DNA of 64,000 nucleotides from Undaria pinnatifida (lineage: Eukaryota > Sar > Phaeophyceae > Laminariales > Alariaceae): assembly GCA_012845835.1 (NCBI GenBank), contig JABAKD010000023.1, forward strand, positions 9,155,840 through 9,219,839, read 5' to 3'. A program made the translations under genes and the position numbers. The notes under the pieces are model-generated. The model ran no database searches. It had not been told where the DNA came from and was given only the letters and a program-made list of their open reading frames with translations. The number at the start of each line of letters is the position of its first letter. The first letter of the stretch is position 1. Positions 10,436 to 19,560 of this stretch are shown in pieces.

Positions 10436-11065
10436 GGTCTCAACATTGGGATCTCGATCTTGGGATCTCAAGCGTCGGGTCTCGATCTTGGGATCTCAAG
10501 TTTGAGATCTCGATCGTGGGATCTCAATGTTGGGATCCCGATCTTGGGATCTTGATCTTGGGCTGTGTTGGGTCTTTCGTATGTGACGGATGTAGTATTT
10601 TTAGGTATGCGGCGGAGCTCTAGTCTGTGCCAGACTTTTTTTTGTGTCGGATCTTTGGTCCTGGTTGAGTTTTTGGTTCATGAAGATCTTGATATGTTGA
10701 TCATGATGTTGGTATGTGTTGAATTTTAGGTCTGGCCGGATCGTTGGTCCGTGCTGGATCTTTTTTTTTTTTTAGCTTGTATGTTCTTTGGGATCTTGAT
10801 CCCCGTTGGCTTCTGGCCTTTTTAGATCGTAACAGGTGCTGGTGGTCGAGCCTTCTTGCTGGGTATTTAAACTTGTTGGACCTTGAGCATCGTTGGATCT
10901 TGAGTATTGTCGGATGTTGACGCTCGGATCTTGATCCTCGTCGGATCTCGAGCATCTTTGGATCTTGACTCTTGACAGACCTGTTCGATCATCAGCATCT
11001 TTGGGTCATGTATGTGTCGTTGGATCTTGAACCATGCCGTATCTTGAGCCTCCTGAGTTGTTGCA
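10436..11065. repeat. Minisatellite, GGATCTTGATCNTCG-type units
   Basis: Short 14-18-bp degenerate units (GGATCTCGATCTTG, GGATCTTGAGCATCGTT and variants) recur more than 20 times. They are dense at 10436-10560 and more diverged to 11065. One plus-strand frame through it reads as a repeated WDLDLGIS/GSRSWDL pattern that reflects the DNA repeat only. Confidence 0.8.
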
Positions 11066-11199
11066 ACTCGTCGGATATACAGGCATGTGGCTGGTTCAGG
11101 TTTGCTCGATATTGATTCTGGTTGTATCTCAAGACCCTTTTTTTCGGGAGTCGCGTTTATTTGGGCTCTGGGAGAGGGGCCCTTCCTTCTGTCGTACGT

Positions 11200-11775
11200 G
11201 AGGAACTGCCGCTCGACGTGCGAAACGCATCCTCATTGTCGGTGGGGGTATTAACTGCCGCCAGACGTGTGGACCGTAACATCAATTGTTAGTGGTACTG
11301 TAAAATAATTGTCGCTGGACGTGCGAACCGCAACCTCGTTGTTAGTGGTACTGTATAGGAACTGCTACTAGCCGTACGAACCGTGACATGAGGTGGTGAT
11401 GACGGTAGTAACTGCCGCTGGCCGCGCGACCCATGATCTCACTGTCAGTGGTGGTGGTATCTGCCGCTAGACGTGCGAACCGAAACCTCATTAATAATGA
11501 GGTAGTAACTGACGGTAAACGTGCGAACCGTAACCTCGTCGTTAGTGGTGGGATATTCTGCCGCTGGACGTGCGAACCGTAGCCTTGTGGTTTGTGTTAT
11601 CGCAGCAGTAACTGCCGCTAGGCGTCTGAACCGCAACCTGGTGGCGATCGGTGGTTGCAACTGCCGCTATACGTGCGAACCGCAACCTAATGTTCCCCGC
11701 GGTTCTGTTATCTGCCGCTGGACGTGCGAACGGCAACTTTGTTATGATTGATGTTGCGGTGGTGATCATGGCTTA
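11200..11775. repeat. Minisatellite, about 60-bp unit, about ten copies
   Basis: The core AACTGCCGCTGGACGTGCGA followed by ACCGCAACCTCGTTGTTAGT recurs about ten times with 10-30% divergence and small indels (for example near 11206, 11255, 11310, 11405, 11460, 11510, 11560, 11610, 11660, 11715). The period varies around 50-65 bp. Confidence 0.85.
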
Positions 11776-14700
11776 GGTGGTGATGGCCTTAGAAGGCTCC
11801 GTTGATGCCATTTTTTTTTTCTTTTTCTGTAGCCACTCTCTAGAACAGGGCAGGGGGGTGGCGGGGGAGGTCGGTTCATTTTTGCAGTAGTGTTGGAAAG
11901 TACTGTATCAAACAGCGTCCTTTCGTAAAGAACTGTGCTTTGCCTTTGTTTTTTCCTTTCTTGTAACCCTTTCACCGCTGACTGCAGTCGTAGGCCCTTC
12001 GTGGACACTAATACTTGGATTTTTCATGGAATCATTATCCAGTTTTTGGAGTACCATACGTAACCGTGAATGCTTGTCTTCCTGCACTCGTGTCGTTGGG
12101 GCTAAACAAATGTTGAATGACGATTGGACGTCATCTTTTGCGGTACACAGTTGTTAAACCTGCTATATTCATTCTGTCATTTCGACGAGACCTGGGCGGC
12201 GTTTTTATTTTCCGTTCGATTTCGGAGATTGTGCAGGCGTGGGGGAGAGGACATAAGCCAGGGTTAAGGATTTCGCGTAGTGATGAGTCTAGATGGAGTT
12301 CAATCGGGCGTTTTGACTGGGGGGTGCGTGGTATATATGTGTATGAACGCCGCAGGGGCTTGAACGGGGGAAATCGTCCAGATCTCGGACAGATCACGTG
12401 GTCTAGATCACCTGTCATCTAGATCACGTAGATAATATCGACGCTGTTTATGTCGATGTGATCCGGTGTGGAGAATCTGTGTTCAGAAAGCACAGCTCCT
12501 AACTAGAAAACATGGGCTAGGTGATGCCGATTGTACGGCCTCTGTCCGGAAACATGATGTAGGCCATGCTAGACACCTAAACTAGGGATCTATCTGCGCC
12601 TAAAGGTTAGGGTCTAGATGATCTATGCATAGATCGTGATCTGTCTTGAGGTGCGATTTGTTGGTACAAAAAAATGACGATTTCGGCATCGGTGCCATAA
12701 AGCAGCCCGGCTAGGGGGGCAGGGTGTATGCTCGAAATGCAAGACAGAAGGCGGAGATAGATGTACGGCACGCGCGGACAACATTATTACCTGGTGTGAT
12801 ACCCGTTTTGCTGTTTCTGCACGCGCTTCTCCCCGGGGGGTCAATGAAACCGCGCTAAATTGCCACTTGTTCGGTCGCTATGCACGGGTCCCAGTAGGGT
12901 TGCATAGATGGGATTGGCATGGGTATGGGTTTGGGGCGGGGGGTGTACACTTTCCATGCGTAGCGGTAGACCATAGACACTCGCATCCGTAGAATGCCGA
13001 GAAGGAGCACGCCGGGTTTTCGCCGTCCAGGTGGACGTCGCGTGCACCAATCGCGAAGCTCTGCGAGGTGTTCGGCGAGTCGCGTGAAGGGTAAGCTGCA
13101 TCCCTCTTAAGAACCACTTGTAAGGGGGCGAGGGGCGGGGGGCGTCTATTAATTGATGCTGTAATCGTTGGGTCCTTGGATGCCGGGGGGTGCGTCTATT
13201 AATTGATGGGGTTTATATGGGGTGGGGGGGGGCATTTGTTTTTGGATGGGATATACATGGGGTGGGGGGAGTAAACGAGGAGAGGGGGGGGGGGGGGGGC
13301 GTGCTTGAGGGGTACTACGCCATATCGGAACCGGTGCAACTCAGTATTTTATGCCCGAGCGGTAATTTGGCGTAAATTAAAAGATGAAAACAACGCGGCC
13401 CACCATACAGCAGTGTATCTGAACCATGGAGTATGCAAACAGCGGGGCGTGTATAAAAAAAAAGGCGTTTTTTCGCCGCTACGTTTTCGTTTATATGTTG
13501 CCGTCCGTTTCTAACATTTATTACTGCTGTTTTGACTTTTTTTGTCGTTTTTATTTTTTTGTTCTGTTTACCTAGTACCGGGTATATGTATGATGCGCTT
13601 CGTTTTTGTTTCTTTGGTTTGTCGATTTGGCTTCGCGGTGGGGCTGTGCGTGATGGTTGATCGAGCTACTGTCTGGTCTTCACGCTTAGGGGCATATGTG
13701 GCTATCGGCCAGCGATCAGCCGGTCGCTCTGGAGGCTGCCGCCTTGTTCGTTTCTTGGGGGATGGACGAAAATAGGAGGCGCGACAAGCATGTTCAAGAG
13801 ATTGCGTCGCCACCTTGCGTTCTTATATATACCAGTATATTTTGCTGGACTGTGAAGGGCAGCAGGGGGGCGTGACTAGCCCAAGAGAGATCGTCGGTTC
13901 GGTGTTGTGTCTCCCTGCGTGTTTTGTCTACCGTGACATGCCCAGGGAGAAACGAAAACCAGCGAGCCATCAATCGACCTGTTGGACGTACAGGCGGTCG
14001 GGTTGGCCCGCATCACGAACACAAACGGGGTGGAATTGGCAGGAGAAGGGACGGGCACCGACCACGTCTCTAGAAGAAGAGATCTCGCCGCTTGCATGGC
14101 TGGTTCGTGTTGCGAACGGAGTGGGAATATATGTCGGGAGGCGGCGATTTAGGCCTGGGACGGACGGTCATCTAGATGTCATACGCTTGTTCTAGTGTGG
14201 GATCTCGTAATATGGGTTACTCACGACGCCCAGAACTGCCGTCGTCTAAACGTGGCACACAAGTTTTTAGTGTGGAATCTTCTAACGTGTGACTGATAGC
14301 ACCCAAACGCGCCGCCTCCTGACATGTTTTTGAGTCGCGTAACACGGGGGGGGGGTGACAGGTATGTCTACGGGATGATGCCGCTTCCTACGCACGTGTG
14401 TATTTGAAGAGTGAGTTGAGTGCGTGAGTGAGTAATGCTTGGGAGGCGGTTCCTCTTTAGGGCATCCTGTGCCCCCTCCGTTTTTTTTTCTTCTTGTTGT
14501 TGCCATTTTGCGTGTTCTTGTTTTGTGAATCATAATGAAAACAGACACCTAAGCTGTGAGATCGAGATTTTCGTCGAACCTCATGTTTGTGATCTTCGTG
14601 TGGTACTCCGATCGCGCGTGCTTCTTTCATTTCTTGGCTTTGTGTTGTGTGTGTGTTTTTTGTTGTTGTTGGTGTTTTCACGTTTTGTGGTTGCGTACGT

Positions 14701-14946
14701 GTATTAACATTGGGTTTGCTTGACGCGTGGGCCTTGTTTATGTACGCTTTGTGGTAGTGCTTGCTTCCGTGTTGTGTTTCATTTGGTTTCTTTACTCTTG
14801 TCACGAATGCCAAGACAGGAATAATATAACCACATTTTTCTGAGGCTCCTCACTTCTGCTTTATACTTCGCCCAACAACACTTTCCAACAACAATTTCCA
14901 ACAACATTTTTTCTCAAGAAAATGCCACCCGGTGAACAGCCCCATG
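11776..14946. other. Intergenic, no gene recognised
   Basis: Small features only: a cluster of AGATCACG words in both orientations (12370-12650), a GCGTCTATTAATTGATG direct repeat (about 13142 and 13190) within G-rich DNA, and T-rich stretches. The longest frame (13815-14195) has no recognisable domain. Around 14835-14855, CACATTTTTCTGAGGCTCC resembles the subterminal block of the TIR family without its end. Confidence 0.45.
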
Positions 14947-15204
14947 GACGCGTCCTACGATAGAGGAATCACTTTTTCGTGTGAAATAGTTTCTGAAAGA
15001 CGGGGCTCCTTGACCCAAAGTTGTCGGAAATTATGGGCCATTTTTTTTTGCACGATTCTCGTTGTGTACCTAGGAACTGGGATGTTTTATTCGGTGGTAG
15101 CAGTATTGATTTTTCTCCAAATCAGATTTTGGGAGGGGTCTTAAGCTACCAAATCGAGGAACTTCAGAAAAAACGTGGTGCACCTCTATATTGTAGCAAG
15201 CGCC
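14947..15204 (-). mobile_element. TIR element, copy 3 (inverted orientation)
   Basis: Ends GACGCGTCCTACGATAGAGG and, inverted, GGCGCTTGCTACAATATAGG. Internal family blocks appear reverse-complemented: GGGGCTCCTTGACCCAAAGT, GTTGTGTACCTAGGAACTGG and TTGGGAGGGGTCTTAAGCTA. Size is 258 bp, non-coding. Confidence 0.82.
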
Positions 15205-15330
15205 GGCAGGGGTGCAGCAGATTCTAAGAGTTTCCTGAGCTCCTAATATTAGAATAAGCTCAATATCTCGCCCGAAACATGATTTCGAAGGCCTTACTTC
15301 GCGCAATCCGACCAACGCTTCTATGCCCTA

Positions 15331-15583
15331 GACGCGCGCTACGATAGATATGTGCACCACTTTTTTTTTTTCTAAAACTACTCCTCAATTGGGGAGCCTA
15401 GACCTCTCCCAAAAAATGATTTGGAAAAAAATAAACTGCTACCGGACAGAACAAAACTTGGCCTAGGTTCACAGCGTTGATCATGCATTTCGTTTTGCCC
15501 GTTCCCGACGATTTGGGGTCAAGGAGCCCCGTCATTTAATAACAAATTCGGAAGAAAGTGCTACCTCTCTCGTAGCACTCATC
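15331..15583 (+). mobile_element. TIR element, copy 4
   Basis: Begins GACGCGCGCTACGATAGATA and ends CTACCTCTCTCGTAGCACTC. The subterminal inverted pair TTGGGGAG..CTCTCCCAA is present, as are GGCCTAGGTTCACA and CCCGACGATTTGGGGTCA. It lies 126 bp from copy 3 and faces the opposite way. A (TA)n stretch follows at 15600. Confidence 0.82.
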
Positions 15584-15649
15584 CCCAGTCCTAAGACAAA
15601 CATATATATATATACTCGTAAAAGTATAAGGACTAACCGGTCGTTCCTC

Positions 15650-16600
15650 ACATCCGGAGGTCAACCGGCCAATAGTGGTTGGCCCAAAAACTGCAACCCC
15701 TACCTGGTCTCCTGCACTACTTGATTTTTGCGAGCAAGTTCATGAAAGTTTCCGTGGAAGCTTCTACCGTTTCCATGGAAGCTTCCACCGTTTCCATGGA
15801 AGCTTCCATAGCTTCCATGAAAGCTTCCGTCGCCTCCATGAAAGCTATCATGGAAGCAGTGGAAGCTTCCATGAAAGCGTTCATGGAAGAAATGGAAACT
15901 TTCATGGAAGAAATGGAAGCTTCCACGGAAAACAAATTCCGGAAGCTTAGCTTTCGCTTCCATGGAAGTACCTTCCACGAAAGCTTCCGTGGAAGCTCCC
16001 ATGGAAGTAGTAGTGGAAGATGCCGCGGAAGCCACTTCCATGGAAGCTTCCACAACGTCCACGAAAGCACTTCCACGGAATTTTACGTTTTACTTCCATG
16101 GAAGCTTCCGCAGCTCCCACAGAAGCTCAGCGGCTTCCACGGAAGCTTCCACGAAAGATTTTCTTGAAAGCTTTCGACGTAGCTTTCACGAAGTTGGAAG
16201 CTACTTGAAGGAATTTTACGTTTTACTTCCATGGAATCTTCCGCAGCTTCCACGACAACTCCTATGGAAACCTACTCCCATGGTGGAAGCAATTATTATT
16301 TTTTTTAAGTAATAACACATCTATAAAAGAGGTTTCCATTTTATTTAGACTATATGTCAAGTTGTCATGGAAGTAAAAATTAAACTTCCGAGCAAGTAGC
16401 TCCACGATAGCTTCCCCAAGCTCTTCCGTGAAAGCTGTTTTCATTGAAGCTGTCGCGTTTATTCCACGAAAGCTTTCTCCAGCGTTTCGACGGCAGCTTG
16501 CATGAAACCTTCTTTCGAATTTCTTCCATAGAGGTTTGGACGGAAGCTCGTGCAAGTTTTTTTTCACAAAAGCTACTTCCACGGGAGCTACTTTCATGAG
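15650..16600 (+). repeat. Palindromic 12-bp repeat array, unit 1 with head
   Basis: A non-repetitive head (about 15650-15745) ends in CTGCACTACTTGATTTTTGC followed by GAGCAAGTTCATGAAAG. It leads into tandem GGAAGCTTCCAY units (Y = C/T). The array is dense to about 16290, then decays. Both halves of the unit, GGAAGCTTCC and TTCCATGGAA, are palindromes. The period of 12 is a multiple of three and has no stop in any frame, so long frames appear on both strands (GSFH, EAST, KLPW patterns). I treat these as by-products. Confidence 0.85.
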
Positions 16601-16719
16601 CGTTTAGATGGGAGCTTCCATGAAAGCTTCAATGAAGTTCACGCGGAAACAGCTTCCCGACTTCGGATGCTCGCGTTGAATCTGCCGTTCAAACTTCCGC
16701 ACATTTGACGGAAATGGGT

Positions 16720-17377
16720 CCCGATGTTCTTTTTGCGGACGTTTCCATGGTAGCAGCTTCCGTACCACATCTCCATCGCCGTCCTGAAGGGAGGAAGGTC
16801 GAGCCACCTGCACTATCTGCATTTTTGGTGGGAGCTCGTGAAAGCTTCCATGGAAGCTTCCACGGAAACAACTTCCTCGGAAGCTGCCATGAAAGCTTCC
16901 ACGGAAGCAACTTCCACGGAAGATTCCACGGAAGCAACTTTCACGGAAGCTTCCATAAAAGCTTCCACGGAAGCTTCCACGGAAAAAACTTGCACGAAAG
17001 CTTCCACGAAAGCATCCACGGAAGCTTCTACGGAGGAAATTTCCACGGAAACGTCCATGAAAGCTTCCACGGAAGCTTCCACGGAAGTAATTTCCACGCA
17101 AGCTTCCACAGAAGCAGCTTCCACGGAAGATTCCATGGAAGCAACTTCCACGGAAGATTCCGCGGAAGAAACTTCAACGGAAGCTTGCATGAAAGCTTCC
17201 ACGGAAGCTTCCACGGAAGCAACTTGCACGGAAGCTTCCACGAAAGCTTCCACGGAAGCAACGTCCACGGAAGCTTTCACGGAAGCAATTTCCACGGAAG
17301 CAACTTCCACGGAAGTTCCCATGAAAGCTTCCACGGAAGCAACTTCCACGGAAGCTCCCATGAAAGCTTTCACGGTA
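16720..17377 (+). repeat. Palindromic 12-bp repeat array, unit 2 (left part)
   Basis: The head (about 16720-16845) carries CTGCACTATCTGCATTTTTG then GGAGCTCGTGAAAGCTTCC, clearly related to the head of unit 1. About 530 bp of tandem GGAAGCTTCCAC follow. The array is cut at 17377 by the pogo-like insertion and resumes at 18321. Confidence 0.85.
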
Positions 17378-17553
17378 CAGTCAAACCCCGCTTAAAGACG
17401 CACTTCTTAAGTCAACTCCCCGCTATAAAGACGAAAAAAAAATCTGAACCAGGGTGCCCCGCAGATGTACAAGTTTAAGGGGGGGTGTATTGTTTACGCT
17501 GCGGGGCCCCCCAAAAAATGGTGCAGCACACCTGTAGACTGCCAGAGAGCGGT

Positions 17554-17581
17554 CTGCTGCTGCTGCTGCTGCTGCTGCTGC
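17554..17581. repeat. (CTG)9 microsatellite
   Basis: About nine CTG triplets inside the pogo-like element. In the plus frame that continues into the zinc-binding ORF they read as a run of Cys. Confidence 0.9.
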
Positions 17582-17587
17582 GTGGAC

Positions 17588-17815
17588 ATGGATAGATTCC
17601 TTTCGTCTGCTGACGGTCCGTCTGCCTCCCACACGAAAGCGTGTGGTGAACCAACATGCAAGATGAAATCTGTCCCGGTCTCAGCGATTCACCAGTGCCC
17701 TTGCGGGCGAGCCATGCATGGGTTTTGTGGTGTGGGCATCGGAGACGAAGGCTACGGGCAGCAGAGAATGTGCACAGACTGCCAGAAGAGAGCAGGTTCT
17801 CTTGTTGTTGTCTAG
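17588..17815 (+). CDS. Cys/His-rich putative zinc-binding ORF in pogo-like element
   Basis: From the ATG at 17588 the frame encodes 75 residues (MDRFLSSADGP...). The same frame is open from 17465 but passes through the CTG/Cys tract, so the inner start is preferred. Potential ligands follow the order C-x4-C, then H-x-C-x-C-x4-H-x2-C, then C-x2-C (HQCPCGRAMHGFCGVG ... RMCTDCQ), the spacing of a compact RING/PHD-like or treble-clef zinc site. Such modules often precede transposase domains, but no transposase follows within the TIRs. It could be the N-terminal remnant of a lost transposase or a captured host exon. Expression is unknown. Confidence 0.5.
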   Translation: MDRFLSSADGPSASHTKACGEPTCKMKSVPVSAIHQCPCGRAMHGFCGVGIGDEGYGQQRMCTDCQKRAGSLVVV

Positions 17816-18320
17816 CGTTGTTTATCTTCACCGTTTTTCTGAGTTGATGTCCATCTGTGTCCTTATCAGGTAGGATTTGACATGTCAAAGTTGGAACAGA
17901 GGTGGTGAATGATATATCGGCGTGGTTTCCAACATGAGGACGAGAAGATAATAAGAAAAACACAGTCGACACCAACCGAGAGAGAGAGTTCACTGCAGTC
18001 ATAATAACCTTCATCCTGCAACATTGAACCCACTTCTCGGAGCATTTTATTTCGGGCGGTGGGGTGCGGCAACTACTGTATAAACTTGGTTTTTAAGTAC
18101 ATTCCACTTTCAACCACGGCAACGTTGTGACGGTCAGATTTGTGGATTCTCGTTTCGTTATAGTATACCTGCTGCAACGGCGCGTCTTTTGATGTATGTT
18201 ATGCCTCCATCGGCCCCGGGGATGGTGCGTTATCGTCCCCGGAATCTTAAAGACGATTCCCCGCGTTAAAGACGCCTTGAAAAAAAGTACCGATATGCGT
18301 CTTTAAGCGGGGTTTGACTG

Positions 18321-18522
18321 TAGCAACTTCCACGGAAGCTCCCATGAACGCTTCCACGGAAGCAACCTCCACAACTTCCACGGAAGCTTCCACGATAGCT
18401 TCCGCGGAAGCAAGTTCCACGGAAGCTTCAACGGAAGCTTCCATGGAAGCAACTTCCACGAAAACAACTTCCACGGAAGCTTCCATGAAAGTTTTCACGG
18501 AAGCTTCCACGGAAGCAACCAA
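18321..18522 (+). repeat. Palindromic 12-bp repeat array, unit 2 (right part)
   Basis: Continuation of unit 2 after the pogo-like insertion. The flanks rejoin cleanly (CTTTCACGG then TA then GCAACTTCC), which shows that the array existed before the insertion. Confidence 0.85.
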
Positions 18523-18570
18523 TCCCTAACCCTGACCCTAACACAAACCCTAACCCTAACCCTAACCCTA
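18523..18570. repeat. Interstitial telomeric-type repeat (CCCTAA)n
   Basis: Seven full or variant CCCTAA units (with CCCTGA and CACAAA variants) sit exactly between two oppositely oriented arrays. The TTAGGG-type unit is a widespread eukaryotic telomere repeat; here it is internal. Confidence 0.85.
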
Positions 18571-18574
18571 GGCT

Positions 18575-19560
18575 TTCACCGAAGTATCTTCCATGAAAGC
18601 TTCCATTACTTCCGAGAAAGCTTCCATTACTCTGATGGAAGCTTTCGTGGCAGGTTTCGTGGAAACTCCCGTGAAATTTACTCCCACGGAAGCTTTCAAA
18701 TTTCCCATATCTTCCACGGAAGCTGCGGAAGCTCTCATGAAAGCTTCCGTGGAAGTTACTTTCGTAGAAGCTTTCACATCTTGCATATCTTCCCGGGAAG
18801 CTTCCACGTAAGCTCTCATGAAGATTTACGTGGAAGTTACTTCCATGAAAGCTTCCACAACTTCCGCGAAAGCTTGTATTACATGGAAGCTTTCGTGGAA
18901 GCTTTCGTGGACGCTCCCGTGGAAGTTATTTCCGTGGAAGCTTTCATATCTTCCATATCTTCCGTGGAAGCTTCCACGAAAGCTTCCATGAAGACTTCGG
19001 TGGAAGTTACTTCCATGAAAGCTTCCATAACTTCCACAAAAGTTTTCATCTCTTCCATGAAAGCTTCCATGGAGGCTGTCGTGGGAGTTACTTCCGTGGA
19101 AGCTTTCGTGGAAGCTTTCGTGGAAGCTCCCGTGGAAGTTACGTCGGTGGAAGCTTTCATATCTTCCATATCTTCCATGGAAGGTTCCACGGAGGCTTCC
19201 ATGAAAGCTTCCGCGGAAGTTACTTCCATGAAATCTTCCAAAACGTCCGCGAAAACTTCCATTATTTCCATGGAAGCTTTCGTGGAAGCTTTCATGGAAG
19301 CTCCCGTGGAAGTTACTTCCGTGGAAGCTTGCATATCTTCCATATCTTTCATGGAAGCTTCCACCGAAGCTTCCATGGAAGCTTCCATAGCTTCCATATC
19401 TTCCATGGAAGCTTCCATGAAAGCGGTGAAAGCTTCCACGGAAGCTTTCATGAGCTTCCACGCAAAATGCAAGTAGTGCCGCAGACCGGGAAGGTCCTTC
19501 AACCGAAGGTTCCGGAATCCACCATCCTTGGCCTACGCCATTGGAGGAAGTACGAGAAAT
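18575..19560 (-). repeat. Palindromic 12-bp repeat array, unit 3 with head (inverted)
   Basis: A tandem array of GGAAGCTTYCRT-type units at about 18575-19455. Its head lies at the right (19455-19560) and reads on the minus strand as GCGGCACTACTTGCATTTTG then GTGGAAGCTCATGAAAGC, matching the heads of units 1 and 2. Unit 3 is therefore inverted relative to them. Units here are more often TTCCATGAAAGC and TTTCGTGGAAGC, so this copy has its own variant profile. Confidence 0.85.

Larger units (their letters stand above)
17378..18320 (+). mobile_element. pogo-like (Tc1/mariner superfamily) element with TA duplication
   Basis: The 943-bp element starts CAGTCAAACCCCGCTTAAAG and ends with its inverse (CTTTAAGCGGGGTTTGACTG), about 25 bp of matching TIR. 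TA flanks both sides (17376-17377 and 18321-18322), the hallmark of Tc1/mariner insertion. CAGTNRAACCYCGNTTA-type ends are typical of pogo/Tigger relatives (established knowledge). Subterminal direct copies of CCCCGCNTTAAAGACG lie at about 17418 and 18260. The interior lacks a DDE transposase, so the element is non-autonomous. It carries a CTG repeat and a Cys/His-rich frame. Confidence 0.88.

Noticed and set aside
10042-10623. 193-codon plus frame with repeated WDL motifs
   Set aside because: The repeats follow the GGATCTTGA minisatellite and the rest is T-rich low-complexity sequence.
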